Source of the DNA: GBS-DC sp037442365
GTDB taxonomy: Bacteria > Armatimonadota > Fimbriimonadia > Fimbriimonadales > GBS-DC
Assembly (NCBI GenBank): GCA_037442365.1
Contig: JBBIQK010000008.1
Location: forward strand, 5,509 to 69,508
DNA: 64,000 nucleotides
Direction of reading: 5' to 3'
Below are positions 50,287-58,729 of the stretch, piece after piece; the first letter of the stretch is position 1; each line of letters starts with the position of its first letter. Below the pieces are notes generated by a model. That model was not told the origin of the DNA. It saw nothing but the letters and a program-made list of their open reading frames with translations, and did no database searches. A program made the translations under genes and the position numbers.

Positions 50287-52168
50287 GTTGATAAACCTCC
50301 ACCATCCGCTCGGCGAACACCAGCTGCAGGCGTCCGCGCGCGATGGCGTCGTAGTAAAGTGCGCGCCACGCTTCGGGCGTCCCCTGCGGCGTGAACTGGC
50401 GGTTGATGAGCAGGTACGCATACCCATTCGCCGCCATCCAGTCGGCGAGCGCGTCCCCGTCGCGCAGGGAGTCGTAGGGTATCAGCCGATGATGCCCCGC
50501 GTTGCCCCACATATAGCGCCGCTGCAGGTAGTAGCCGCGCGTCTCGTCCAGCAGGATAACGCCTGCGTCGGGGGGCGTCTGCTCGTTCAGAAAGCGCACG
50601 GCAGGGTAAATCTGCAGGCGTCGGTTCAGATAGGCGTCGCGGTCGCGCATTGCCAGCGGCAGCACGGGCAGGTAGACGCTGCCCATCAGCCACAGCGTGA
50701 AGCCTGCCTGCAGCGCGAGCAATCCGCTGTAGCCCATCTGCGCCCAGCGCGCCGCTCGCCCGACGCTCGCCAGCCCGCCCGCCGCCAGCAGCGGCAACAG
50801 CAGCAGCCAGTAGCGAATCTGTTGCATCAGGTAGAACCAGCCGACTGTGTGCAGCCCCACGAACGCGAGCAGATAGCCTGCGCCCTGCGATAGCCCGCCT
50901 GAAAGCCACAGGCTCGGCAGTCCCAGCGCGCCCACGCCCAGCGACGGCAACAGGAACACCCGCTCGCCCACCCGCGCGCCGATGGGGTCGGCAAACGGCG
51001 CAGGCGACGCCGACAGGTTCCACGGCGCGAGCAGCAACTGCGCTGGCTCGCGTCCCAGCCCGAACTTGAGCTGGTCGTTGCGGTAGGCGTCCGCCTGCGC
51101 CTGGCTCCAGTTCTTGCCCCCGAAAATCTCGTAGGCGAACGGATACACGGGGTTGCCCGTCCACAGGTAGTTGCGCAGGTACCACGGCGCGCCTATCGTG
51201 CCTGCGAGCAGCCCCGCGCCCACCAGCGTCGGCGTCAGTTTCGCCTGACCCGTCCGCAGCAGCCACACCAGCCCCACCACGCCCCACAGCCCCGCCGTGA
51301 GCAGCGCGGTGTATTTGGTCGCCAGCGCGAAGCCCATCAGCGCGCCCGACGCCCACAGCCAGCGACGATTGCCCTCCTGCACCGCATACGCCAGCGCGAA
51401 CACGCCCAGCGAGGCGTACAGTGCGGTCGCGAGGTCGGCGTAGGCGCTGAACATCTGCCACAGGAAGGCAGGCGCACCCAGCATCAACGCCCCCGCCCAC
51501 ACGCCCGACACGCCCCGCCGCTGCAAAAAGCCCGCCGCGCCCAGCGCCGTCAGCATCCCCACTGCCCAGTGTGTCGTCTTCGCCGCCGACTCGCCCGATA
51601 TGCTCAGCCCCCATAGGTAGAGCATATCCTGCAACGGCGGAAAGTAGCTCTGGTGCATAAAGGGAATCTCCACCATCCTGCCCGCCTGCAGGTAGAGCTT
51701 GGGAAAGGCGAGGTGATAGGCGAGCGCGTCCCACTCGTTGCCGTCGGGCGGCAGGGCGCATAATAGCAGACTCAGCACCGCCAGCGCGCCGCATAAAAGA
51801 GAGAACGCTATCCGAATCCAAGAGGAATCGCCCAGTACCCCCCTCCATGAGGTTCCCCCCACTTCGCGAGGGGAACCGCTTTCTAAGTGGTTCCCCCCGC
51901 CTGCGGGGGGAACCTGCAGGAGGGGGGTATTCATCATCCGCCATCCCGCCGCCGCCAGCGCGCCCGCCACAACCAGCGGCGTCCACGGGACGAAGCCCAT
52001 CAGCCCCAGCACGGCGCAGCCCACAATCAGGTACGCCCACACGCCCAGCGCGAATGCGCCGCCATACGCCAGCTGCTCCAGTCGGTTCGGCGTCCAGCGA
52101 CGCGCCCACACGCCGCCCGCCAGCGTCAGCGCAACGACCGCAACCAGCCCGACCAGAACGCCCAGCAC
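50261..52168 (-). CDS. polytopic GT-C-like membrane glycosyltransferase
   Basis: 635 residues with about a dozen helices. A first extracytoplasmic loop has DGNEWDALAYHLAFPKLYLQ, typical of PMT/ArnT-like GT-C enzymes that use lipid-linked sugars, with EIPFMHQSYFPPLQDMLYL following. The C-terminal soluble domain (AVRFLNEQTPPDAGVILLDE, RGRLQLVFAERMVEVYQL) has the alpha/beta look of family members. Residues about 80-111, between predicted helices 3 and 4, are encoded by an inserted palindromic repeat (51836-51929). GTG 52168 is chosen because TACACT (complement 52175-52180) ends 6 bases upstream, squeezed into the 16-base gap after the preceding gene. Confidence 0.75.
   Translation of the reverse strand: MLGVLVGLVAVVALTLAGGVWARRWTPNRLEQLAYGGAFALGVWAYLIVGCAVLGLMGFVPWTPLVVAGALAAAGWRMMNTPLLQVPPAGGGNHLESGSPREVGGTSWRGVLGDSSWIRIAFSLLCGALAVLSLLLCALPPDGNEWDALAYHLAFPKLYLQAGRMVEIPFMHQSYFPPLQDMLYLWGLSISGESAAKTTHWAVGMLTALGAAGFLQRRGVSGVWAGALMLGAPAFLWQMFSAYADLATALYASLGVFALAYAVQEGNRRWLWASGALMGFALATKYTALLTAGLWGVVGLVWLLRTGQAKLTPTLVGAGLLAGTIGAPWYLRNYLWTGNPVYPFAYEIFGGKNWSQAQADAYRNDQLKFGLGREPAQLLLAPWNLSASPAPFADPIGARVGERVFLLPSLGVGALGLPSLWLSGGLSQGAGYLLAFVGLHTVGWFYLMQQIRYWLLLLPLLAAGGLASVGRAARWAQMGYSGLLALQAGFTLWLMGSVYLPVLPLAMRDRDAYLNRRLQIYPAVRFLNEQTPPDAGVILLDETRGYYLQRRYMWGNAGHHRLIPYDSLRDGDALADWMAANGYAYLLINRQFTPQGTPEAWRALYYDAIARGRLQLVFAERMVEVYQLSPPPSAP
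51836..51929. repeat. 94-bp palindromic element within a coding sequence
   Basis: Outer arms TACCCCCCTCC (51836-51846) and GGAGGGGGGTA (51919-51929) are perfect inverted repeats. Inside, AGGTTCCCCCC (51850-51860) mirrors 51905-51915. Two local hairpins also exist: GGTTCCCC/GGGGAACC (51851-51877), and a 12-bp stem with a CT loop (51889-51914). The element is read through in frame by the GT-C-like gene. Confidence 0.85.
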
Positions 52169-52184
52169 GCCGATAGTGTACCGC

Positions 52185-53453
52185 TTAAACCAGCGGCGTC
52201 TTGCCCGGCACTGGCACAGGGTCCTGCGGCGCGGGGCTATCGTAGCCGATGTTCAGCACGCGCTCGACATAGTTCTGCTTCGAGTTCAGCGCGGCGTCCC
52301 AGGTAACCACCTTGCCCGTGTAGGCGGACATGCGCCCCATAATCGCCGTGAGCGTGCTTTCGGCAATCGTGCGCGTCTCGTTAATCGGCGCGCCCTTGCG
52401 AATGCTCTCTATCAGCACGCGATGCTCTTCCACATACGGGTTCAGCCACTGCCTGCCTGGCTCCCATGTCTCTTTGCCGCGCACATAGAAGTTGGTGAAC
52501 TGCTCCATCAGCGCCTGCCCCTCCGCGCCGACCACCGTGTTGGAGACGCGGTACGCCGTGTTGTCCATCTGGCGGCACATCGCCAGCACGCGCACGCCGT
52601 TGGGATACTCGTACTCAATCGCGAAATGGTCGTACACATCGCCGTATTCGGGCGCGGTGCGCACCTGACGCCCGCCCATCGCCATCGCCCGCACGGGCAC
52701 GCTGCCCATCACCCAGTTCATCACATCGATGTTATGCACGAACTGCTCCACAGGCTGGTCGCCCGCAATCCAGGTGTAGAACAGCCAGTTGCGTAGCTGA
52801 TAGACCATATCGCTCCAGCCCGCCTCGCGCGGCTTGGGCGCGGGGCTGGCGGCGTTGTAGTAGGCGTAGGCGGCGCGCAGCTCGCCGATGTGCCCCGCGC
52901 GGATGCGCTCAATCACGCCCTGATAGCCCGGATGCCAGCGATACTGCGTGCCCGGCATCACGCCCAGCCGCTTCTGCTGTGCCATCTCGCCCCCGCGCAA
53001 CACCATCCGCACCCCTTCCGGGCACACGGCGACGGGCTTCTCCATAAACACATGCTTGCCTGCCTCGACCGCCGCCAGAAAATGCACGGGTCGGAACGCA
53101 GGCGGCGTGCAGAGCAGCACCATGTCAATCCCGCTCTCCAGCACCTTTTTGTAGGCGTCGAACCCCACGAAGCGACGCTCCGACGGAACCTGCACGCGCT
53201 CGGAGAACTGCTCTTTCAGCCCTTCGTAGCTGGCGGTGAGGCGGTCTTCGAAGATATCGCCCAGCGCCCAGATAATCGTGCCCTCGTCGGCGCGCAGGCA
53301 ATCGATGGCGGCGCCTGTGCCGCGCCCACCGCAGCCCACAAGCCCCACCTTGATACGGTCCGAACCCTGCGCATGCACCATCGACGCGAGCGGTAGCGCA
53401 CTCAACGCCACGCCCGCTTTCAAAAATTCCCGGCGTGTGATAGACTGGCTCAT
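52185..53453 (-). CDS. Tat-exported Gfo/Idh/MocA-family oxidoreductase, second paralogue
   Basis: 422 residues from ATG 53453. Twin-arginine signal SITRREFLKAGVALSALPLA, Rossmann motif IKVGLVGCGGRGTGAAIDCL, GKHVFMEKPVAVCPEG and HNIDVMNWVMGSVPVRAMAM parallel the paralogue at 30121-31413, and both end PGKTPLV. Oxidoreductase probably acting on a sugar or inositol-like compound outside the cytoplasm with bound cofactor. TATAAT (complement 53463-53468) ends 9 bases before the ATG, so the leader is at most a few bases; the longer frame from 53474 would overlap this promoter. It is divergent from mqnC. Confidence 0.88.
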   Translation of the reverse strand: MSQSITRREFLKAGVALSALPLASMVHAQGSDRIKVGLVGCGGRGTGAAIDCLRADEGTIIWALGDIFEDRLTASYEGLKEQFSERVQVPSERRFVGFDAYKKVLESGIDMVLLCTPPAFRPVHFLAAVEAGKHVFMEKPVAVCPEGVRMVLRGGEMAQQKRLGVMPGTQYRWHPGYQGVIERIRAGHIGELRAAYAYYNAASPAPKPREAGWSDMVYQLRNWLFYTWIAGDQPVEQFVHNIDVMNWVMGSVPVRAMAMGGRQVRTAPEYGDVYDHFAIEYEYPNGVRVLAMCRQMDNTAYRVSNTVVGAEGQALMEQFTNFYVRGKETWEPGRQWLNPYVEEHRVLIESIRKGAPINETRTIAESTLTAIMGRMSAYTGKVVTWDAALNSKQNYVERVLNIGYDSPAPQDPVPVPGKTPLV

Positions 53454-53462
53454 AGCGCCTCT

Positions 53463-53503
53463 ATTATAGCGCATCCCGCAAATTCCTGCCCGTCGGGTAT
53501 AAT
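53463..53503. promoter_or_regulatory. divergent promoters for the Gfo/Idh/MocA gene and mqnC
   Basis: TATAAT on the minus strand at 53463-53468 (9 bases from ATG 53453) and TATAAT on the plus strand at 53498-53503 (21 bases from ATG 53525). The left transcript is nearly leaderless; the right has a short leader with GAGG. Confidence 0.55.
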
Positions 53504-53524
53504 CTCAGCGAGGTATCACTACCA

Positions 53525-54619
53525 ATGTTAGAAACGCCTGTTCGTACCGAGTTTACACGCTTTGAAGCCATCGCCGAGAAGGCGCTGGCGGGCGAGCGGC
53601 TGTCCTTCGAGGACGGCGTCGCGCTGTTCCACTACCCCAACCTGCCCGCGCTGGGCGCACTGGCGCACGCTGTACGCATGCGCAAACTCCCTCACCTCTA
53701 TGTGACCTATGTCATCGGGCGCATCATCAACTACACGAATGTGTGCTGGGTGCGCTGCAAATTCTGCGCCTTCTACCGCCCGCCCAATCACGAGGAGGGC
53801 TATCTGCTCAGCGACAAGGAGATTCTGCAGAAAATTGACGAGCTGGTGCGTCAGGGGGGCGTCGAGGCGCTCATTCAGGGCGGGCTGAACCCCAAACTGA
53901 AAATCGACTACTACGAGCGGCTGTTCCGACTCATCAAGCAGCATTACCCGCAGGTGATTATCCACGGGCTATCGCCGACGGAGATTCTCTATATCGCGCA
54001 TATTTCGCGTCTGAGCGTGCGCGAGTGCCTGCAGCGGCTCATCGACGCGGGGCTGAACTCCATTCCGGGCGCGGGCGGCGAGATTCTGGTCGATCGCGTG
54101 CGCCAGCAGATTGCCCCCTTCAAAGACACCGCGCAGGAATGGCTCGACTTTATGCGCGAGGCGCACCTGCTGGGACTGCGCAGCACCGCCAGCATGATGT
54201 ATGGGCATGTCGAGACCATCGAAGACCGTGTGGAGCATTTCATCCGCCTGCGCGAGGTGCAGGACGAGACGGGCGGCTTCACGGCGTTTGTGTGCTGGAA
54301 CTTCCAGCCCGAAGGTACCGACCTGCCGACGGTGCGCAAGGCAACCCCTGCCGAGTACCTGCGCACCGTCGCCGTCGCACGGCTGATGCTGGACAACTTC
54401 GACCACCTGCAGGCGAGCATCCTCACGCAGGGTCCCAAAGTGATTACCGTCGCCCTTCGCTACGGGCTGGACGATATGGGCTCCACCATGATCGAGGAAA
54501 ATGTCGTCTCGGCGCAGGGGTCTAAATTCATCCTGAACGCGCAGGAGATCGAGCGCGTGATTCGCAGTGCGGGATTCGTTCCCAAACGGCGCAATACACG
54601 CTATGAGATTCTGGATTAG
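53525..54619 (+). CDS. mqnC: cyclic dehypoxanthinyl futalosine synthase
   Basis: Radical SAM enzyme of the futalosine menaquinone pathway that cyclises dehypoxanthine futalosine. The cluster motif is CWVRCKFCAFYRPP (C-x3-C-x2-C) near residue 75. NYTNVCWVRC, EALIQGGLNPKLKIDYYERL, IPGAGGEILVDRVRQQIAP and GRSVPE-equivalent VCWNFQPEGTDLP all fit MqnC; MqnE lacks the same C-terminal pattern DDMGSTMIEENVVSAQG. Length 364 is normal. No other mqn gene is adjacent. It implies menaquinone-based respiration. The stop overlaps the convergent lyase gene by 4 bases. Confidence 0.93.
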   Translation: MLETPVRTEFTRFEAIAEKALAGERLSFEDGVALFHYPNLPALGALAHAVRMRKLPHLYVTYVIGRIINYTNVCWVRCKFCAFYRPPNHEEGYLLSDKEILQKIDELVRQGGVEALIQGGLNPKLKIDYYERLFRLIKQHYPQVIIHGLSPTEILYIAHISRLSVRECLQRLIDAGLNSIPGAGGEILVDRVRQQIAPFKDTAQEWLDFMREAHLLGLRSTASMMYGHVETIEDRVEHFIRLREVQDETGGFTAFVCWNFQPEGTDLPTVRKATPAEYLRTVAVARLMLDNFDHLQASILTQGPKVITVALRYGLDDMGSTMIEENVVSAQGSKFILNAQEIERVIRSAGFVPKRRNTRYEILD

Positions 54620-55482
54620 ACAATCTCCTGCCACGCCTGCGCCAGTTGCGTGCGCTGGGCGTCGGTCAGGTCGCGCAGGGGTGGGCGCACACGCGTTGCG
54701 GGAAAGCCCGCCCGCTCCAGCGCCCATTTGAAGTTCGCAGGCGCGGGGTAAGCGTCGATTGTGTCGGCGGCGGCGTCGATCAGCGATTGCAATCCCGCAC
54801 ATTCCTCGCCCCGCTCGAACGCGCGGCACAGCGCGACCATGCGCGGCAGGTACACATTCGCCAGCCCGCTGATCGACCCCGCGCCGCCCCCACGCAAACA
54901 CTGCCAGAGCAGCTTCTCCTCGCCGACCCACACGTGCAGGCGCGGCGCGTATTTCAGGAACTGGCGCATCGAACGCACGCTGCCCGAACTGTCCTTGACG
55001 CCGTACAGATTCGGATGTTCCAGCAGGGCGTCCACAAGCGGGGGCGTGATTTTGACGCGCGTGCGCTGGGGGATGTTATACAGAATCACAGGCAGCCGAC
55101 TGGCATCCAGCACGGCGCGGTAGTAGGCAATCAGCCCCTCCAAGGGCGCAGGGTAATAGAACGGCGGGGCGACCATCAGCGCGTCGCAGCCGACCCGGGC
55201 CGCCTGACGCGCCAGATAGAGCGTCTCGTCCAGACTACAGGTAAGCACACCCGCCGTAATCTGGAGCCGTCCCCTGCCCTGCACAGCGAGCGCATACAGC
55301 TGCGCCTTTTCGGGCGCACTCAGTGAGGGACCTTCACCCGTCGAGCCTGCAACCACCGCCCCCTGCGCGCCCTGTGCCTCGAAGTGCGCCAGCAGCCGCG
55401 CGAAATAGGGCGCGTCGATGGCGCCCTCCCCCGTAAACGGCGTAATCGCCGCGACATGTACCCCCACGCGCACTGGTTCCAT
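54616..55482 (-). CDS. DapA-family (dihydrodipicolinate synthase-like) lyase
   Basis: Class I aldolase of 288 residues. The Schiff-base lysine is in LYGVKDSSGSVRSM, the Tyr in PVILYNIPQRTRVKI, and the substrate loop reads AGSTGEGPSLSAPEK rather than the TTGE-SP-T of true DapA. That suggests a relative such as a keto-deoxy-sugar, hydroxyproline-pathway or N-acetylneuraminate-type lyase, although lysine biosynthesis is not excluded. The gene starts 2 bases after the stop of the zinc-ribbon gene, the last of a four-gene minus-strand set beginning at 57205. Confidence 0.85.
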   Translation of the reverse strand: MEPVRVGVHVAAITPFTGEGAIDAPYFARLLAHFEAQGAQGAVVAGSTGEGPSLSAPEKAQLYALAVQGRGRLQITAGVLTCSLDETLYLARQAARVGCDALMVAPPFYYPAPLEGLIAYYRAVLDASRLPVILYNIPQRTRVKITPPLVDALLEHPNLYGVKDSSGSVRSMRQFLKYAPRLHVWVGEEKLLWQCLRGGGAGSISGLANVYLPRMVALCRAFERGEECAGLQSLIDAAADTIDAYPAPANFKWALERAGFPATRVRPPLRDLTDAQRTQLAQAWQEIV

Positions 55483-55484
55483 GC

Positions 55485-55982
55485 TCAGAAAGGAAATCGT
55501 AGACGCGCACTCATGAAACTGAACAAGCCCCGCCAGAACTCAGCGCGCGCACGCGTTTCCATCGCCTCCGCCTCTATCTGTGCAATTGCCATCCCCGCCT
55601 CCGCTTCAGGCGGAATCTCCGCCGCACGCGCATCCTGCAGCACGCGCGCCATCTTCTCCAGCTCCGAATTATCGACCCACACCCCGCCACACTGATCGCA
55701 GGTGTCCAGCTCAATATTCGAGCTATACAGATAATGGTACGGACGCAGTGCGTACCGACACACAGGGCACAATCGCTCCCACGGCGGGTCATAGGCGACC
55801 ACTTCGGGCTGATACAGCGTATCGAGGCGCGGCAGAATCTGTTCATCGATGGTTTTGAGTCGCGTCAACTCGTCGGCGTCGAACCAGATGCCTGCGCAGG
55901 CGGGACACACATCGATGGTCACGCCGTAATGCACCTCGGGCTTCAGCTCTATCTGACACACTGGACACAATCGCTCTCTCAT
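55485..55982 (-). CDS. protein with two TFIIB-type zinc ribbons
   Basis: 165 residues. Two successive zf-TFIIB modules, each with CPxC and C-x2-C knuckles: LCPVCQIELK with VCPACAGIWFDADEL, and LCPVCRYALR with TCDQCGGVWVDNSEL. A helical tail follows (EAGMAIAQIEAEAMETRARA). Function unknown; such small ribbons often accompany chaperone or envelope genes. The start overlaps the preceding gene as ATGA, and the following lyase gene is 2 bases away, so expression is coupled in both directions. Confidence 0.85.
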   Translation of the reverse strand: MRERLCPVCQIELKPEVHYGVTIDVCPACAGIWFDADELTRLKTIDEQILPRLDTLYQPEVVAYDPPWERLCPVCRYALRPYHYLYSSNIELDTCDQCGGVWVDNSELEKMARVLQDARAAEIPPEAEAGMAIAQIEAEAMETRARAEFWRGLFSFMSARLRFPF

Positions 55983-56674
55983 GGCTGCTCTCCAACAGGT
56001 GCGCCGCGCAGAGTCAGTGCGAAATCGCCCGCTACTTTTCCTGCACGCATGTTAAGTGTACCTCGAATCTGGCGCGTCCAGCCCGACTGCGTATCCACAT
56101 ACACCGTCATCGTGCCCTCCATCTGGGGCAGCGAGTCGGGCATCGGCTCTACCTGCACGCGGATTCGGTAGCACGACGCGCCCTCCAGCGTCTCGATACC
56201 TTCCAGCTGACAGAGATACTTCACTTCAAGGCTGCCAACGCGCTCCACACGCCCCCACTGCGCCCCAATCCGTACTGGACGGTCGGGATATGCATAGCGG
56301 AACGCGCCGATAAAAAAGCTCCCCTCGTCGAGCGGGGTCTCGCGTCCGTCGGGAAACAGCCGCCAGCGTGTTCGGGGCTTAATCGCGCCAAAGGGCGCCG
56401 CGCTCGCCTGCAGGCGTTGCAGAGCGTCCGGCTCCATTTGCAGGGTGCGCTCCACAATTGCGCTGCCGTCCGACTCCACGGATTGCACGCGGTCTATGTA
56501 GCGCAACTCCAGCGTGTCGGTCTGTTGTTGCAGCGAGCCCTGCAGGGTCAGCGTGTAGCGCCACTGGTCGCCGGGGCGCAGGGTTCGGCGAATTGTATGC
56601 TCTGGCTCGCGGCAGCCCGTGAACAGCCACGCCGCAAGCCAGAGCATGCACAACAGACGCGACACGCCTGCCAT
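55979..56674 (-). CDS. predicted lipoprotein
   Basis: 231 residues. The signal sequence LLCMLWLAAWLFTGC ends in a lipobox-like LFTGC, with Cys21 as lipidation site. The mature part is beta-rich (GDQWRYTLTLQGSLQQQTDT; AQWGRVERVGSLEVKYLCQL; TMTVYVDTQSGWTRQIRG) and resembles LolA/DUF3108-like or DUF6263-like envelope proteins, without a clear assignment. ATG 56674 immediately follows the TAA of the upstream outer-membrane-type gene. Confidence 0.7.
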   Translation of the reverse strand: MAGVSRLLCMLWLAAWLFTGCREPEHTIRRTLRPGDQWRYTLTLQGSLQQQTDTLELRYIDRVQSVESDGSAIVERTLQMEPDALQRLQASAAPFGAIKPRTRWRLFPDGRETPLDEGSFFIGAFRYAYPDRPVRIGAQWGRVERVGSLEVKYLCQLEGIETLEGASCYRIRVQVEPMPDSLPQMEGTMTVYVDTQSGWTRQIRGTLNMRAGKVAGDFALTLRGAPVGEQP

Positions 56675-57205
56675 TTAGAACTGGAAACCAATCGTGAACG
56701 AGAATCCGTTCGCGCGGTCGCGGTTCGCGCCGAAGCGGTCGGTAACATCGAAGTTCAGCTCCGCGCTGTAGGAGTCGTTGAACCAGAGGGTCAGCCCAAC
56801 GCGCCCGCCAAAGATATTCTTACTCGGTCCCGTCGTGTCCACGATGTAGAGACCTGCGCCCAGCCGTAGCTGCAGGCGCATATCGCTATCGCCGACCGGC
56901 TGCTCGTACACCTGCGTCACCAGCAGGCTGGTAATCGCGCCGCGCGAGCCGCCCGTCTGATGCGTGAACAAATCCGCGCTCAGCTCGGTCGCGTCGCTGC
57001 CCAGAAGCGGCACACCGTCCGTCGCGAAGGTCAGCCCGACAGCGAACCAGGTCTTGTTGAACGCCTGCAGGTCGGTGTCCGACGGGAAGTATGCCCCGAA
57101 GCGCAAACGCGCCGCCGCCGTTTCCAGCTGTGCCGACGCCGTCGCAAAAGCCAGAGTCATCAGCGCGCCCAGCGCGCTCCAGCGTATCCAGCGATTCATC
57201 ATCAT
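56675..57205 (-). CDS. small predicted outer-membrane beta-barrel protein
   Basis: 176 residues. The signal peptide ends near LAFATASAQ. The mature chain consists of alternating amphipathic strands (RLRFGAYFPSD, MRLQLRLGAGLYIVDTTG, GGRVGLTLWFNDSYSAELNF) and ends NGFSFTIGFQF with a terminal Phe, a usual signal for barrel insertion. No enzyme motif. GGAGG lies 8 bases before the first of three consecutive ATG codons. First gene of a tightly packed set with the lipoprotein, zinc-ribbon protein and lyase. Confidence 0.7.
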   Translation of the reverse strand: MMMNRWIRWSALGALMTLAFATASAQLETAAARLRFGAYFPSDTDLQAFNKTWFAVGLTFATDGVPLLGSDATELSADLFTHQTGGSRGAITSLLVTQVYEQPVGDSDMRLQLRLGAGLYIVDTTGPSKNIFGGRVGLTLWFNDSYSAELNFDVTDRFGANRDRANGFSFTIGFQF

Positions 57206-57297
57206 TCAGTCAACCTCCATGTTCTATTGGGGGATCCCGTTCTTGTGTTCGCGGCGACGCGCATCTTTCCTGCTACTTCTGACGGCGTTTCTGAGGG

Positions 57298-57303
57298 TAT
57301 CAT
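57298..57303 (+). promoter_or_regulatory. leaderless -10 element of the FHA gene
   Basis: TATCAT followed by six bases (gaggat) and ATG 57310. Confidence 0.45.
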
Positions 57304-57309
57304 GAGGAT

Positions 57310-58209
57310 ATGCAGACCGAGACGACAGTGGCTGTGGGCGGCGAGGCGACGGTGGCAATCACGCCCGCCCCGCAAGCGACTCAGGCGATGGCGCCTGCGC
57401 AGTGCCCCATCTGTGCGCAAACGAACCCACCCGGCGAACTCTACTGCATCGAGTGCGGCTTTCTGCTCAGTAGCGCCGTGCCGACAGAAACCGCCCCCGC
57501 AGGCGCGTATCCGAAACTGCGCGACAGCGCGGGGCGCGAATTCCTGCTCAAGGCGGGTGAGAACATCATCGGGCGTGACCCCAGCAGCGATGTGCTGATC
57601 AGCGACGGCACGGTGAGCCGACGGCACGCATGCATTATCATCGAGGAAAACCACGCCTACCTGCAGGACCTGGGCAGCACGAACGGCACGCAGCTGAATG
57701 GGCAGCCTGTCGGTGCAGAGCGTACTCCCGTACCTCCCAATGCAACGCTTCAGTTCGGCAGTGTGCAGATGACGCTGGAGCTGCCCGAAGGCTTCGAGAC
57801 GCCGACCGTCGCCGCCGAAGTCGCGCCGCCGCTGGCGTATCTGGTCGGCGTCAGCGACGCCAGCCTGCGCTTCCCGCTCTATACACGCCTGCAGCGCATC
57901 GGGCGACGCGCAGGCAACGACATCGTGATTCCCGACGCCTATGTGTCGGGACAGCACGCGACTATCGAGATTGTCGGCGCGGATGTGCGCCTCACCGATC
58001 TGGGCAGCACAAACGGTACCTTTATTGGCGAGACCCGTATCGCGCCCAACATGCCCGCCACCGTGCCCCCCGACGCAGTGCTGACGCTCGGCAAAACGCA
58101 GTTCCGCATCGAGTGGGCAACTGACGCGCCGACCGAGCCTGCCGACGAATCCGCCCCTGAAACTGATGCCCAAGCGCAGACGCAAGCCGAATCGACCGAC
58201 GAGGCGTAA
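57310..58209 (+). CDS. zinc-ribbon protein with two FHA domains
   Basis: 299 residues. A zinc ribbon (CPICAQTNPPGELYCIECG, about 32-50) precedes FHA 1 (about 75-160; IIGRDPSSDVLISDGTVSRR then HACI and DLGSTNGTQLNG) and FHA 2 (about 185-275; RIGRRAGNDIVIPDAYVSGQ then HATI and DLGSTNGTFIGE). Both carry the Arg, Ser-x-x-His and Asn residues that bind phosphothreonine. An acidic, Gln/Ala-rich tail follows. It should read signals from Ser/Thr kinases; none is encoded here. The GerMN gene starts 1 base after its stop, so the two are co-expressed. Confidence 0.88.
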   Translation: MQTETTVAVGGEATVAITPAPQATQAMAPAQCPICAQTNPPGELYCIECGFLLSSAVPTETAPAGAYPKLRDSAGREFLLKAGENIIGRDPSSDVLISDGTVSRRHACIIIEENHAYLQDLGSTNGTQLNGQPVGAERTPVPPNATLQFGSVQMTLELPEGFETPTVAAEVAPPLAYLVGVSDASLRFPLYTRLQRIGRRAGNDIVIPDAYVSGQHATIEIVGADVRLTDLGSTNGTFIGETRIAPNMPATVPPDAVLTLGKTQFRIEWATDAPTEPADESAPETDAQAQTQAESTDEA

Positions 58210-58210
58210 A

Positions 58211-58723
58211 ATGAACGAAGCGCGCCGCGTGCAGAGCATGCTGGGCGTACTCTTTGTGGCGATTGCCGCGCTGGCAATCGCCGTGGGGGTGTGGCTGCGC
58301 CTGACCCCTGCGCCGCCCACTCAGCCCATCCAGCCGCCCCGCGACGCGAAAATCTACATCCCCCGCGTGAACCCACAGGGCGAGCTGACCTACGAGAGCA
58401 AGCCTGTCGCCATCCAGAACCCAAGCGCGGCGTACATGGAGGTCTTCGAGACGCTCATCCGCGAGTCGGGCGTGTTCCCCAAAGGTGTGCGACTGCTGAG
58501 CGCGACCCTGCAGGATGGCACACTGCAGCTCAACTTCTCGCAGGAGCTGACCCAGAACTTCGAGGGCGGCTCGGACGAAGAAGCCGCGCTGGTGAACGCT
58601 GTCGCCAGCACGGCGGGCAGCTTTCCGAATGTTCAGCGCGTCGAAATTCGGGTCGAAGGCAAGCCCATTGAGAGCCTGGGCGGGCACATCGACCTCTCGC
58701 AGGCGTTGCCTGTGAACCGCTAA
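58211..58723 (+). CDS. membrane-anchored GerMN-domain protein
   Basis: 170 residues. The transmembrane segment MLGVLFVAIAALAIAVGVWL at about 10-30 is followed by a Pro-rich linker. A GerMN domain covers about 75-165 (VFETLIRESGVFPKGVRLLS, DGTLQLNFSQELTQNFEGGS and NVQRVEIRVEGKPIESLGGH). GerMN proteins occur in spore-forming and non-spore-forming bacteria on the outer face of the membrane; the precise role is unclear. Start ATG 58211 is 1 base after the FHA stop; an earlier in-frame ATG at 58166 would overlap it. Confidence 0.8.
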   Translation: MNEARRVQSMLGVLFVAIAALAIAVGVWLRLTPAPPTQPIQPPRDAKIYIPRVNPQGELTYESKPVAIQNPSAAYMEVFETLIRESGVFPKGVRLLSATLQDGTLQLNFSQELTQNFEGGSDEEAALVNAVASTAGSFPNVQRVEIRVEGKPIESLGGHIDLSQALPVNR

Positions 58724-58729
58724 GTGAGG

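Noticed and set aside
51836..51929. CRISPR-like repeat
   Set aside because: Only one unit with nested palindromes and no regular spacers.
50256..52109. 617-codon minus-strand frame offset from the GT-C-like gene
   Set aside because: Same strand but another frame; Gly/Arg/Ala-rich with no membrane helices, while the chosen frame has a dozen helices and a leaderless promoter.
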